A stretch of 64,000 nucleotides of DNA from Mangrovimicrobium sp033283325 (GTDB taxonomy: Bacteria; Pseudomonadota; Gammaproteobacteria; Pseudomonadales; Halieaceae), in assembly GCA_033283325.1 (NCBI GenBank), contig JAWMQO010000001.1, forward strand, positions 1,827,620-1,891,619, in the 5' to 3' direction. The notes under the pieces were generated by a model that worked only from the letters and a program-made list of their open reading frames with translations, ran no database searches and was not told where the DNA came from. Every line of letters starts with the position of its first letter. Position 1 is the stretch's first letter. The translations under genes and the position numbers were made by a program. Shown one piece after another: positions 16,096-25,600 of the stretch.

Positions 16096-18123
16096 ATGTC
16101 CAACCCACTGCTTCAAAACCACGAACTGCCACCCTTTGGCGCCATTGAAGTGGCGCACATCGAGCCCGCGATCAGCGAACTGATCGAACGCAACAAGGCC
16201 GCCATCGAGGCCCTGCTGGAGCAGGGTGACTTCAGCTGGGAGGGACTGGTCGCGCCGATCGAACAACTTGAGGACGAGCTGTCCCAGGCCTTTTCGCCGG
16301 TATCCCACCTCAACTCGGTGTGCAACAGCGACGAACTGCGCGATGCCTACAACGCCTGCCTCCCCCTGCTCTCCTCCTACGGCACCTGGATGGGCCAGCA
16401 CGAGGGCCTCTACCAGGCCTACCAGCAACTCTTCGACGCGGCAGGGGATTCCCTGGACCCGGCGCAACGCAAATCACTGGAACACGCCCTGCGCGACTTT
16501 CGCCTCGCCGGAGTCGCCCTGCCAGAAGCTGAAAAACAGCGCTTCGGGGAACTGCGCAAGGAGCTCTCGGCCCTCGGCAGCAAATTCGGCGAGAACGTGC
16601 TGGACGCCACCAACGCCTGGTCGAAACAGGTCAGCGCTGAAGACTTGCAGGGGCTCCCCGAGAGCGCCCTGGCGGGCGCCCGGCAGGCAGCGGAGCGCGC
16701 GGGCCACGAGGGCTACCTGATCAATCTCGAATTTCCCTCCTACTTCCCGGTGCTGACCTACGGCGACAAGCGGGAACTGCGCGAGGAGGTGTATCTTGCC
16801 AACAGTACCCGCGCCTCCGAGCTGGGCCCCCACGCCGGCCAGTGGGACAACTCCCAGGTAATGACCCAGACTCTCGACCTGCGCCGCGAACTGGCCGGCC
16901 TGCTCGGCTTCGACAACTACGCCGCCTTTTCCCTGGCCACCAAGATGGCCGACACCACCGAACAGGTGGTGGATTTCCTCGAGGAACTCGCGGCGAAAAG
17001 CCGCCCCCAGGCTCAGCAGGAGTGGGAGGAACTGGCGGCCTTCGCCCGCGAGGAACACGGTATCGAAAAGCTCGAGGCCTGGGACGTCCCCTACTACAGC
17101 GAAAAACTGCGCCAGCAGCGCTACGCGGTGTCGCAGGAGGACGTCCGCCCCTACCTGCCCGTCAGCAAAGTCCTGCCCGGCCTGTTCGAAGTGGTAGAGC
17201 GGCTCTACGGCGTCACGGTGGAGGAAGTGCAGGAATTCGACACCTACCACCCCGACGCACGCCTGTTCAACGTCCTGCGTGACGGCAAACCGATCGCCCG
17301 CTTCTACCTCGATCTCTACGCCCGGGCGAAAAAGCGCGGCGGCGCCTGGATGGACGACTGCCGGGTGCGCCGACTCCCCGCTGGCAAGCTGCAACTGCCG
17401 GTGGCCTACCTCGTCTGCAATTTCACCCCCCCGGTGGGCGACCAACCCGCCCTGCTCACCCACGATGAGCTGACCACCCTGTTCCACGAGTTCGGCCACG
17501 GCCTGCACCACATGCTCACGGAACAAACCGTGGCGGCGGTGTCGGGGATCAACGGCGTGGCCTGGGACGCGGTGGAACTGCCCAGCCAGTTCCTGGAAAA
17601 CTGGTGCTGGGAGAGCGAGGCGCTGGCTTTCATTTCGGGGCACCATGAGAGCGGCGAGCCGCTGCCGGCTGAACTGCTGGAAAAAATGCTGGCGGCGCGG
17701 AATTTCCAGTCGGCGATGAAAATGGTCCGACAGCTCGAGTTTTCACTTTTCGACTTCCTGCTCCACCTGTGCTGGGAAGGCGGCGATGCGGCAACGGTAC
17801 AGAAACTGCTCGACGCGGTTCGCAGCAAGGTGAGCGTAGTTCCCGCGCCCCCCTTCCAGCGATTCCAGCACAGTTTTTCCCACATCTTCGCCGGCGGTTA
17901 CGCCGCGGGCTACTACAGCTACAAGTGGGCGGAGGTGCTTTCGGCGGACGCCTACTCGCGCTTCGAGGAAGAAGGCATATTCAACAGCGACACCGGGGCG
18001 GCCTTCCAGCGGGAAGTGCTGGCGGTCGGTGGTTCGCGGGAACCGATGGAAACTTTTGTCGCGTTCCGCGGCCGCGAACCGGAAATCGACGCCCTGCTAC
18101 GCCACTCGGGTATCGCCGCCTGA
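16096..18123 (+). CDS. prlC: Oligopeptidase A (M3 family metallopeptidase)
   Basis: 675 residues, matching E. coli OpdA/PrlC (680). The zinc site HEFGH is at 464-468, and the third ligand Glu lies downstream in LPSQFLENW-type context (ELPSQFLENWCWE). The substrate Gly/Tyr loop GGYAAGYYSYKWAEV is present near the C-terminus. It is a cytoplasmic endopeptidase that degrades signal peptides and other oligopeptides. AAGGAGGT is located 8 bases before the ATG. It is separated from thpR by 36 bases. Confidence 0.96.
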   Translation: MSNPLLQNHELPPFGAIEVAHIEPAISELIERNKAAIEALLEQGDFSWEGLVAPIEQLEDELSQAFSPVSHLNSVCNSDELRDAYNACLPLLSSYGTWMGQHEGLYQAYQQLFDAAGDSLDPAQRKSLEHALRDFRLAGVALPEAEKQRFGELRKELSALGSKFGENVLDATNAWSKQVSAEDLQGLPESALAGARQAAERAGHEGYLINLEFPSYFPVLTYGDKRELREEVYLANSTRASELGPHAGQWDNSQVMTQTLDLRRELAGLLGFDNYAAFSLATKMADTTEQVVDFLEELAAKSRPQAQQEWEELAAFAREEHGIEKLEAWDVPYYSEKLRQQRYAVSQEDVRPYLPVSKVLPGLFEVVERLYGVTVEEVQEFDTYHPDARLFNVLRDGKPIARFYLDLYARAKKRGGAWMDDCRVRRLPAGKLQLPVAYLVCNFTPPVGDQPALLTHDELTTLFHEFGHGLHHMLTEQTVAAVSGINGVAWDAVELPSQFLENWCWESEALAFISGHHESGEPLPAELLEKMLAARNFQSAMKMVRQLEFSLFDFLLHLCWEGGDAATVQKLLDAVRSKVSVVPAPPFQRFQHSFSHIFAGGYAAGYYSYKWAEVLSADAYSRFEEEGIFNSDTGAAFQREVLAVGGSREPMETFVAFRGREPEIDALLRHSGIAA

Positions 18124-18149
18124 GGGACGGCGCTTTCGGGGCCAGCGGG

Positions 18150-18629
18150 TCAGGCGCGCCACAGCGTGCTGGCGCGCTGGCCCGCTCCCGAGGCGACAAA
18201 CACTTCCACTTCCTGTAGTCCGTCGTCTGTGGAGAGTTCCAGCAAACGGCCGAGCAGGTAACGGGAGAGTTCTTCCACGGTCGCGTTGCGCAGCGGCAGG
18301 ACCAGGGTATCGCTGCGCAGGAAGAGCATTTCCTCTTGGTTGAAAAGCACCCGGTAGTAAGGCCCCTCCTCGGCAATCTGCAGGTAGGGTGAATTACCCG
18401 CCAGCAGCATGTACTCGTCCAGCGATTCGCAAAGCCGGGACAATCGGTCCTTGTAGACGTTGTAGTCCGCGGCGAAGCCATTGTCGCCCATGGGGGCGAC
18501 GAAGCGGGCCGACACTCCGTAGTTGTGTCCGTGCAGGCGTTCCCGCTCGCTGGCGGAAAATATGGTGAAGTGGGCCGCTGAGAACTTGTGGCGTTCCTTG
18601 TCGATATGTAGCGTGGCGAGTTCCGTCAT
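18150..18629 (-). CDS. 6-pyruvoyl-tetrahydropterin synthase family protein with ExxHGH motif (PTPS-III-like)
   Basis: 159 residues from the ATG at 18629; 18659 (ATG) and 18686 (TTG) are alternative starts. The zinc ligands are H20 (KFSAAH), H33 and H35 (HGHNY). The QueD-type catalytic Cys a few residues before HGH is missing; instead the sequence is E30-R-L-H-G-H, the ExxHGH form that defines PTPS-III enzymes, which make 6-hydroxymethyl-dihydropterin for folate. By motif it is thus not a standard QueD. It is divergent from an SDR and a YhhQ-type transporter gene. Family is sure, reaction is inferred from one motif. Confidence 0.82.
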   Translation of the reverse strand: MTELATLHIDKERHKFSAAHFTIFSASERERLHGHNYGVSARFVAPMGDNGFAADYNVYKDRLSRLCESLDEYMLLAGNSPYLQIAEEGPYYRVLFNQEEMLFLRSDTLVLPLRNATVEELSRYLLGRLLELSTDDGLQEVEVFVASGAGQRASTLWRA

Positions 18630-18783
18630 GGTGGTACCGGGGTCTGGCGATGGCAGCATTGTCACGCCTGTCTTTCGCAGGTGCAAGCCGCGGTGCCTGG
18701 AGGTGTGGGCCGCGCCTGGTGGGGCCCAGCTTGGCGGGTCGAAAGCCGATGTAATATAGTGCGCTCAACAGCAGGAGCAAGCA

Positions 18784-19491
18784 ATGAGTGACAAGATCGC
18801 CATCATCACTGGCGCCAGCGTGGGCATCGGCAGGGAAACTGCCGCACTCTTCCTCGACAGCGCTTACCGGGTGTTCAACCTGTCGCGCCGCGCCTGCCCC
18901 CTCGACGGGGTGGAAAACCTGCACTGCGACCTGGCTTCGCCGGCGTCGATCGACGACAGCCTGGCGGTGCTGAGGTCCGCAGCTCTCGAGTCGCCGCAGG
19001 TGGCGCTGGTGCACAACGCCAGCCAGATGCGCAAGGACGCCGCCAACGACTGCGCCAGCGACAGCCTGCGCGCCGTACTGGAGACCAACATCGTCGCCAT
19101 CAACAGTCTCAACCAGGGCCTCTTGCCGCTGATGGGCAGCGGCTCCAGCGTCATCTACGTGGGCTCCACCCTGTCGGAAAAAGCCGTCCCCGGCTCCTTC
19201 AGCTACGTCATCAGCAAGCACGCCCAGGCCGGCATGATGCGCGCCACCTGCCAGGACCTGATGGGCAGCGGGATACACACCGCACTGGTCTGCCCGGGCT
19301 TTACCGACACCGAGATGCTGCGCACCCACATCGGCACCGACCCCGAAGTGGAATCGCTCATCGCGGGAATGAACAGCTTCAACCGCCTGATCGAACCGGC
19401 TGAAATCGCCGGGCTGATCCACTGGGCCCACCACAACCCGGTGATCAACGGCGCGGTCCTGCACGCCAACCTCGGCCAGCGGGAGAGCTGA
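18784..19491 (+). CDS. Short-chain dehydrogenase/reductase
   Basis: 235 residues of Rossmann fold. The cofactor loop is TGASVGIG at about 9-16 and NAS (in VHNASQM) stands for the NNAG segment. Catalytic Ser lies in VIYVGSTLSE, and Tyr-Lys in SYVISKHAQAG. The family reduces or oxidises carbonyls with NAD(P)H. The pteridine-reductase hallmark TGxxxRxG is absent, so it is not an obvious FolM, though sepiapterin-reductase-like activity cannot be excluded. Two bases separate it from the next gene, so they form one transcript. Substrate unknown. Confidence 0.88.
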   Translation: MSDKIAIITGASVGIGRETAALFLDSAYRVFNLSRRACPLDGVENLHCDLASPASIDDSLAVLRSAALESPQVALVHNASQMRKDAANDCASDSLRAVLETNIVAINSLNQGLLPLMGSGSSVIYVGSTLSEKAVPGSFSYVISKHAQAGMMRATCQDLMGSGIHTALVCPGFTDTEMLRTHIGTDPEVESLIAGMNSFNRLIEPAEIAGLIHWAHHNPVINGAVLHANLGQRES

Positions 19492-19492
19492 G

Positions 19493-20332
19493 ATGCCGGA
19501 ACGCCAGGCAGTGGAGGGCGCCGTCGGGACGCCGGCCGGCAGTACTAACGGCGACAGCCTGTCCCTTATCCACCCGGCACCCGCCTGGTTGCAGGAACGC
19601 CGCGAGCGGGTCTTCCTGGTACTGGCGGGAACCTTCCTCTGCGCCATGACCCTGCTCAACGTCATCGGGATCACCCGCTTCGTCCAGTTGGGTCCGATGG
19701 CACTGGCGGTGGGCGTGCTGCCCTATCCCCTGACCTTTCTCTGCACCGACCTGATATGCGAACTCTACGGCAAGGCCCGGGCCAACTTCCTGGTGAGCGT
19801 GGGGCTGGGCCTCAATTTCTTTATTCTCGGGGTCCTGCTGCTGGGCAACAGCCTGCCCGCTGTCCCGGCGGAAAATATGCCGCCCTGGCAGATCCTGCAG
19901 CTGGCGGCGCCGGTGTCCCTGCCCAACGGCGAAACCGTCGCAGAGAGCGTCGGGCTCTACCAGCTGATTTACGCGACCACGTCCGGGGCGGTGTTCGCCT
20001 CCATGCTCGCCTACATCGCGGCGCAGTACTGCGACGTACAGCTGTTTCACTTCTGGAAGCGGGTCACCAAGGGCAAGCACCTGTGGATTCGCAATAACTT
20101 CAGCACCCTGATGAGCCAGATGGTGGATTCTGTGATGGTGATTACGGTGACCTTCGGCGCGGCCTTCCTGCGCGATGAAATCGCCTTCAAGACCCTGCTG
20201 GTGCTGATCGGTTCCAACTACCTCTTCAAGGCCATGGTGGCGCTGCTGGATACCGGACCCTTCTACTTCTTCGTCTTCCGGCTGCGGCGCTACCTGCACC
20301 TGCAGCCGGGGCAGACCGCCGCCCTGCACTGA
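19493..20332 (+). CDS. YhhQ/VUT family transporter, probable queuosine-precursor uptake
   Basis: 279 residues with about six or seven TM helices (from 35 to 265). Family marks include LPYPLTFLCTDLICELYGKARAN (about 76-98) and FSTLMSQMVDSVMVITVTFG (about 202-221). E. coli YhhQ imports the queuosine precursors preQ0 and preQ1. The first ~30 residues are an unusually polar extension. Since it lies beside a PTPS-family gene, the neighbourhood has a deazapurine/pterin flavour. Confidence 0.88.
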   Translation: MPERQAVEGAVGTPAGSTNGDSLSLIHPAPAWLQERRERVFLVLAGTFLCAMTLLNVIGITRFVQLGPMALAVGVLPYPLTFLCTDLICELYGKARANFLVSVGLGLNFFILGVLLLGNSLPAVPAENMPPWQILQLAAPVSLPNGETVAESVGLYQLIYATTSGAVFASMLAYIAAQYCDVQLFHFWKRVTKGKHLWIRNNFSTLMSQMVDSVMVITVTFGAAFLRDEIAFKTLLVLIGSNYLFKAMVALLDTGPFYFFVFRLRRYLHLQPGQTAALH

Positions 20333-20347
20333 GCGGCGCTCTGCTAC

Positions 20348-23300
20348 TCAGGCCGCGTCGACCAGCTTCACCACACTGGCGGCTTCCTCACCGCGAAAGG
20401 CCGCCAGCAGACGCGCGCGGCGCGGCGCCAGGGCCTCGCGGTTGCGATCCTTCACGTGGCCGAAGCCGCGCAGTTTCTCCGGCAGGCGGGCCAGTTCCAG
20501 GGCGGTGGCGTAATTCTCTTCCGTCAGCCCTGCAGTAAGTTCCCTCAGCAGGGCCTCGTAGTCGGCGATGTCCTGGCGCTCCTGCCGGCGCTCCTCGGTG
20601 TAGCCGAAGATATCCAGCCGGGTACCGCGCAGGCCGCGCAGTTTGGCCAGCAGGCCGAAGGCCTTCAGCATCCAGGGGCCGAACTCTTTTTTCAGCAGGT
20701 GACCGGTATCCGGGTCGCGCTTGCTGAACAGTGGCGGCGCGAGCAGGAAACGCAGCTGGTAGTCGCCGCTGAACTGCTGGCGCAACTTGTCGACGAACTT
20801 GCCGTCGCTGTAGAGTCGGGCGACTTCGTATTCGTCCTTGTAGGCCATGAGCTTGAACAGGTTGCGGGCAACCGCCACGCTCAGGGAATCAGCCTGTTCC
20901 GCCCGCGGGTCCGCAAGCCGAACGCTCTCCACCAGGTCGCGATAACGATGGGCGTACTCGCCATTCTGGTAGTCGGCGAGACGTGCTACGCGGTCGTCGA
21001 TGATGCTCCCGGGGTCTTCCAGCCGGGCGGGCGCGGAAGGTGCGAGTTCCTCGACCAGCGCCAGTACTTTTTCCGGCTCGTGGGCACAGCGCCGGCCCCA
21101 GAGGAAGGCCTGCTTGTTGAAGGCAACGGCCACGCCGTTCAGCTCGATGGCGCGATCCAGCGCCTCGGCGGATACCGGCACCGTACCGCGCTGCCAGGCG
21201 AAGCCCAGCAGGAAGAGATTGGAGGCGATCGAATCGCCCATCAACTGTGTGGCCACCCGGGTGGCATCGATGAAGTGGGTAGCACCCTCGCCTACCTCGT
21301 CGGTGATTTTCGCCTGCATCGACGCGCCGGGGAACCTGGCGTCCGGGTCGAGGATAAAGGCAGAAGTCGGGACTTCCGCGTCGTTGACCACCGCGTGGGT
21401 GCGGCCGTGGGAGACCTTGCCCATCGCCTCGTAGGACGCGGTGACGACAAGGTCACAGCCCAGCAGCAGGTCGGCCTCGCCAGCGGGAATACGCACCGCC
21501 TTGATGTCCTCCTGCTGCTGGCTCACCCGCACGTGGCTGACCACGGCGCCGAACTTCTGCGCCAGGCCGGTCTGGTTCATGGTGGCGCAGCCCTTGCCCT
21601 CGATGTGCGCAGCCATGGCGACCAGTGCGGTAACGGTCAATACGCCGGTGCCGCCCACACCGGTCACTACCGTGTTCCACGGCCTTTCCAGTGAGGGCAG
21701 TTCGGGTTCGGGCAGCGCTGCGAACATGGCGTCGACAGCCCCGGCGCCCTCGGGTTTGCGCAGGGAGCCGCCGAGCACTTCGACAAAGCTCGGGCAAAAA
21801 CCATCGGCGCAGCTGTAGTCCTTGTTGCAGGAACTCTGGTCGATACGGCGCTTGCGGCCCAGCTCGGTCTCCAGCGGCAGCACCGAGAGACAGTTGGACT
21901 TGATGCTGCAATCGCCACAACCTTCGCAGACCGCATCGTTGATAAACAGGCGCTTGGCGGGATCTTCCAGCAGGCCCTTTTTCCTGCGACGGCGTTTTTC
22001 CGCGGCGCAGGTCTGTACGTAGACAATAACGGACGTGCCCGAGTACTCGCGCAGCTCCCGCTGCAGGGCATCCATCTCATGGCGGTCGTGCAGGCTGTAG
22101 CCCGGCACGCTGCCGAAATCGCCGCGCCAGGCGTCAGGGTTGTCGGAGACCAGGGCGATGCGGTTCACCCCCTCGGCGCTGACCTGGCGGATCACGTCGC
22201 CGACACTGAGCGGCCCGTCCACCGGCTGGCCGCCGGTCATCGCCACCGCGTCGTTGTAGAGAATCTTGTAGGTGATATTGACCCCGGAGGCCACCGCCGC
22301 ACGGATCGCCAGCAGGCCGCTGTGATAGTAGGTCCCGTCGCCCAGGTTCTGGAAGATGTGCTTGTTCTCGGTGAAGGGCGCCTGGCCGATCCAGGTAGCC
22401 CCTTCGCCGCCCATCTGGGTGAAGGTATGGGTCTCGCGGTCGGGCATCCAGGTGGCCATGTAGTGGCAACCGATGCCACCCCCGGCGCGGCTGCCCTGGG
22501 GCACTTTGGTCGAGGTGTTGTGCGGGCAGCCGGAACAGTAGTGCGGCACCCGCTCGATGATTTCCCGGGGTTTGGCCAGGGAGGCCTCTTTCTGGTTGAT
22601 CCACTCGATGCGCTGGTCCATGGTCGGGGACTGGAAAAATCGCTTGATCCTGCTGTGGATCGCCAGGGCGACCATGGCCGGGGTGAGCTCGCCGAGGTTG
22701 GGCAGCAGGTCGCGGCCCTCCTCGTCGAATTCCCCGAAGACCCGCGGCCGCGCAGCCACCGGGTAGTTGTAGAGTTGCCCGGTCAGCTGGTCCTCGATGA
22801 TGGAGCGCTTCTCTTCCACCACCAGTATCTCTTCCAGGCCCTCGGCGAAATCATGGGTGGCGCGGGGCTCCAGCGGCCAGGGCATACCCACCTTGTAGAC
22901 CCGCAGGCCGATCTGCGCAGCCACGGCCTGGTCGATGCCCATGTCTTCCAGGGCCTGCATCACGTCGAGGTAGGCCTTGCCGGAAGTGATGATGCCGAAG
23001 CGCGCGTTGGGACTGTCGAGCACCACCCGGTTGAGCCCGTTGACCCGGGCGAATTCACGGGCCGCGTAGATCTTGTACTTGTTCAGCCGCAGTTCCTGTT
23101 CCAGCGGCTTGTCCGGCCAGCGGGCGTGGACCCCGTCCGCGGGCAGCTGGAAATCCTCCGGGATCACGATCTCGATCCGAGCGGGATCGATGTCGGCGGA
23201 GATCGCGGAATCCATGTTCTCGGTGATCGCCTTGAGCGCCACCCAGCAACCCGAGTAGCGGGATAACTCCCAGCCGTAGACGCCGAGGTCGAGCACTTCC

Positions 23301-23848
23301 TGCACATTGGAGGGCGCGAGTACAGGGACAGATGCACCGATAAACATGTGTTCCGACTGGTGCGGCAGGGTCGAGGATTTGCAGGCGTGGTCGTCACCGG
23401 CCACCGCCAGTACGCCGCCGTACTTGCTGGTACCGAAGGCGTTGGCGTGCTTGATCACGTCCATGCTGCGGTCGACGCCCGGCCCCTTGCCGTACCACAT
23501 GCTGAAGACGCCGTCGTATTTCGCGCCGCGGAACAGGTTGGTCTGCTGGCTGCCCCACACCGCGGTGGCGGCGAGATCCTCGTTCACCCCCGGTTGGAAC
23601 ACCACATTGTGCTTGTCCAGCCAGGGGCGGGCCTTCCACAAAGCCTGGTCGATGCTGCCCAGGGGGGAGCCCCGGTAGCCAGAAATGAAGGCGGCGGTAT
23701 TCAGGCCCCGGCGCTGGTCGCGCTGGTGCTGCAGCATGGGCAGGCGCACCAGGGCTTCAATACCGGTCATGTAGGCGCGAGCGGTATCCAGTGCGTACTT
23801 GTCATCCAGGGAAACATCACGCAAACGGGGAGAAAGTTGATTTCCCAT
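20348..23848 (-). CDS. Indolepyruvate ferredoxin oxidoreductase family protein (fused alpha-beta chain)
   Basis: 1166 residues, the fused one-chain form common in proteobacteria. The N-terminal pyruvate:ferredoxin-like TPP domains include the ECSGCPHN-like HYCSGCPHNTST and the TPP-site GGEGATWIG and GDGTYYHSG. An iron-sulfur segment follows (CEGCGDCSIKSNC at about 635-650), then the gamma-type domain (VTGVGGTGVLTVTALVAMA) and a C-terminal ~200-residue tail (DUF6537 type). It oxidatively decarboxylates aryl or branched 2-oxo acids to acyl-CoA with ferredoxin as acceptor. It is divergent from an Lrp-type regulator gene, the likely controller. The only four-Cys cluster seen is the one given. Confidence 0.93.
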   Translation of the reverse strand: MGNQLSPRLRDVSLDDKYALDTARAYMTGIEALVRLPMLQHQRDQRRGLNTAAFISGYRGSPLGSIDQALWKARPWLDKHNVVFQPGVNEDLAATAVWGSQQTNLFRGAKYDGVFSMWYGKGPGVDRSMDVIKHANAFGTSKYGGVLAVAGDDHACKSSTLPHQSEHMFIGASVPVLAPSNVQEVLDLGVYGWELSRYSGCWVALKAITENMDSAISADIDPARIEIVIPEDFQLPADGVHARWPDKPLEQELRLNKYKIYAAREFARVNGLNRVVLDSPNARFGIITSGKAYLDVMQALEDMGIDQAVAAQIGLRVYKVGMPWPLEPRATHDFAEGLEEILVVEEKRSIIEDQLTGQLYNYPVAARPRVFGEFDEEGRDLLPNLGELTPAMVALAIHSRIKRFFQSPTMDQRIEWINQKEASLAKPREIIERVPHYCSGCPHNTSTKVPQGSRAGGGIGCHYMATWMPDRETHTFTQMGGEGATWIGQAPFTENKHIFQNLGDGTYYHSGLLAIRAAVASGVNITYKILYNDAVAMTGGQPVDGPLSVGDVIRQVSAEGVNRIALVSDNPDAWRGDFGSVPGYSLHDRHEMDALQRELREYSGTSVIVYVQTCAAEKRRRRKKGLLEDPAKRLFINDAVCEGCGDCSIKSNCLSVLPLETELGRKRRIDQSSCNKDYSCADGFCPSFVEVLGGSLRKPEGAGAVDAMFAALPEPELPSLERPWNTVVTGVGGTGVLTVTALVAMAAHIEGKGCATMNQTGLAQKFGAVVSHVRVSQQQEDIKAVRIPAGEADLLLGCDLVVTASYEAMGKVSHGRTHAVVNDAEVPTSAFILDPDARFPGASMQAKITDEVGEGATHFIDATRVATQLMGDSIASNLFLLGFAWQRGTVPVSAEALDRAIELNGVAVAFNKQAFLWGRRCAHEPEKVLALVEELAPSAPARLEDPGSIIDDRVARLADYQNGEYAHRYRDLVESVRLADPRAEQADSLSVAVARNLFKLMAYKDEYEVARLYSDGKFVDKLRQQFSGDYQLRFLLAPPLFSKRDPDTGHLLKKEFGPWMLKAFGLLAKLRGLRGTRLDIFGYTEERRQERQDIADYEALLRELTAGLTEENYATALELARLPEKLRGFGHVKDRNREALAPRRARLLAAFRGEEAASVVKLVDAA

Positions 23849-23975
23849 GGCAACCTCCAGATAGTCATATTTATAGTAGTTTGACTTTCCGGCTCTGGAA
23901 ATGTTATTTGATTTTTACCCCTTCGCCGTGTAATTGTGCATAAGTTATTCTTATATTTATATTTAGAGGGTAAAT
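23849..23975. promoter_or_regulatory. AT-rich divergent promoter region between the oxidoreductase and the Lrp-type regulator
   Basis: 127 bases, clearly AT-richer than the surrounding genes, with TTATATTTATATTTA just upstream of the GAGGGT ribosome site of the regulator. Lrp family proteins bind AT-rich imperfect palindromes, so autoregulation plus control of the oxidoreductase is plausible. No exact operator can be delimited by eye. Confidence 0.5.
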
Positions 23976-24452
23976 ATGACCCAGGATCTGAGCAAGCAGG
24001 ACGTTACTATCCTCAACTTGCTGCAGCGGGACGCCTCCCTCAGTACCGCTGCGATTGCGGAGCGCCTCAATCTATCCCAGTCGCCCTGCTGGCGACGCAT
24101 CAACCGGCTGGAAGAAACCGGCGTGATCGCCGGCCGCGTCGCCCTGCTCGATCGCCACGCACTGGGAATGGAGGTCGTGGTATTTGCTACCATCAACCTG
24201 ACCGCCAGCGGGCGCCAGAACCTGGAGGCTTTCGAGCAGGACATCGAGCGGCACCCGGAAGTGATCGAGTGCTACACCATGACCGGAATCTGGGATTACA
24301 TGCTGAAAATCGTCACCCGCGACATTCGTCACTACGAGGCCTTCGTGCGCAAGCATCTCACCGGCAGCGCCGCCATCCGCGAACTGCACTCGCACATGGC
24401 AGTCACCGAAATCAAGAACACCACCGCACTGCCCCTGGACAGCCAGCTGTGA
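23976..24452 (+). CDS. Lrp/AsnC family transcriptional regulator
   Basis: 158 residues. The N-terminal winged helix-turn-helix runs from LSKQDVTILNLLQRDASLS to SQSPCWRRINRLEETGVI (about 5-50), and the ligand-binding RAM domain fills the rest (VVFATINLTASG, TGIWDYMLKIVTRD). Such proteins sense amino acids. It is divergent from the indolepyruvate oxidoreductase and overlaps the aminotransferase gene by four bases, so it probably responds to an amino acid handled by these enzymes. Confidence 0.94.
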   Translation: MTQDLSKQDVTILNLLQRDASLSTAAIAERLNLSQSPCWRRINRLEETGVIAGRVALLDRHALGMEVVVFATINLTASGRQNLEAFEQDIERHPEVIECYTMTGIWDYMLKIVTRDIRHYEAFVRKHLTGSAAIRELHSHMAVTEIKNTTALPLDSQL

Positions 24453-25600
24453 AGCAGCCGCTAGCGAGCAAGCTGCCCGAGGTCGGCACGACGATATTCA
24501 CCCGCATGTCGGCCCTGGCCGCGAGGGAGCAGGCGATCAACCTCTCCCAGGGCTACCCCGATTTCCCGCCAGCGCCGGCACTGGTCGACGCGCTGGCCCG
24601 GGCCGCCCGGGAAGGTTTCAACCAGTACGCGCCAATGGCCGGCCTGGCGGAACTGCGCGAGCGGCTGGCGGAACAGTTACGACTGCATCGCCGCGTTCGC
24701 GCCGACGCGGACAGCGAAATCACCGTGGTTCCGGGCGCGACAGAGAGCATCTTCTGCTGTGTCATGGCCTGCGTACACGCCGGCGATGAGGTGATCCTGC
24801 TCGACCCCAGCTACGACAGCTACGCCCCCGCAGTCACCCTCGCCGGCGGCAAGGCGGTTCATGTTCCCCTGCAGGCAACCAGCTTCGCCCCCGACTGGGA
24901 TCGCATCGAAACTGCGATTAGTGATCGCACCCGTTTGTTGATGATCAACTCGCCGCACAATCCCAGCGGCAGCACCTGGAAAAAGGAGGATTTCGACATC
25001 CTCGAGGAGCTTGCGGAGCGCCACGACCTGCTGGTTTCCAGCGATGAAGTCTACGAACACCTGGTCTACGACGGCGGCGAACACCACAGCGCCCTGCAAT
25101 GGGAGGGTTTGCGCGAACGCACCTTCGCCCACTACTCCTTCGGCAAAACCTTCAGCGTCACCGGCTGGAAAACCGGCTACTGCGTCGCCGCACCAGCGCT
25201 CACAGCGGAGTTGCGCAAGGTCCACCAGTTCGTCGCCTTCGTCGCAGTGACGCCAATCCAGAAAGCGATCGCCGAATTTCTTGCCGTACACCCGGAGTAC
25301 CCCTCCACGCTGGCGCCGTTTTACCAGGGCAAGCGCGACCTCTTCCTCGATGCACTGGCGCCCTCCCGCTTCAGCGCCACGCCGAGTGCCGGCACCTATT
25401 TCCAGTTGCTGGACTACAGTGCGATCAGCGATCTTCCCGACCACCGCCTCTGTGAACAGTGGACAGCGGATCACGGTGTCGCTTCAATACCCATATCCGT
25501 TTTCTACCAACAGCCGCCGGAGCAGCACCTGCTGCGATTCTGTTTCGCCAAGAGCGATGACACCCTGCTTCGAGCTGCGGAGTTGTTATGCAAGATCTGA
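24449..25600 (+). CDS. Class I/II aminotransferase, methionine/kynurenine type (YbdL-like)
   Basis: 383 residues from the GTG at 24449, which overlaps the regulator stop (GTGA); frames upstream are not aminotransferase-like. Fold type I PLP enzyme: SPHNPSGSTW holds the PLP-stacking segment, DEVYEHLVYD the Asp to the pyridine N, and SFGKTFSVTGWKTGY the PLP Lys (K233). The C-terminal Arg is in LLRFCFAK. The best match by eye is the methionine aminotransferase YbdL / glutamine transaminase K group. The omega-amidase gene following with a 13-base overlap supports a glutamine-dependent transamination that regenerates methionine or aromatic amino acids. Confidence 0.92.
   Translation: MKQPLASKLPEVGTTIFTRMSALAAREQAINLSQGYPDFPPAPALVDALARAAREGFNQYAPMAGLAELRERLAEQLRLHRRVRADADSEITVVPGATESIFCCVMACVHAGDEVILLDPSYDSYAPAVTLAGGKAVHVPLQATSFAPDWDRIETAISDRTRLLMINSPHNPSGSTWKKEDFDILEELAERHDLLVSSDEVYEHLVYDGGEHHSALQWEGLRERTFAHYSFGKTFSVTGWKTGYCVAAPALTAELRKVHQFVAFVAVTPIQKAIAEFLAVHPEYPSTLAPFYQGKRDLFLDALAPSRFSATPSAGTYFQLLDYSAISDLPDHRLCEQWTADHGVASIPISVFYQQPPEQHLLRFCFAKSDDTLLRAAELLCKI

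Noticed and set aside
16474..17646. 390-codon minus-strand frame opposite oligopeptidase A
   Set aside because: Shadow frame; composition typical of the reverse reading of a GC-rich gene.
18784..19491. SDR as a FolM-type pteridine reductase
   Set aside because: The TGxxxRxG signature is absent; the loop is TGASVGIG.
22079..23266. 395-codon plus-strand frame opposite the indolepyruvate oxidoreductase
   Set aside because: Shadow frame without homology signals, ribosome site or plausible context.
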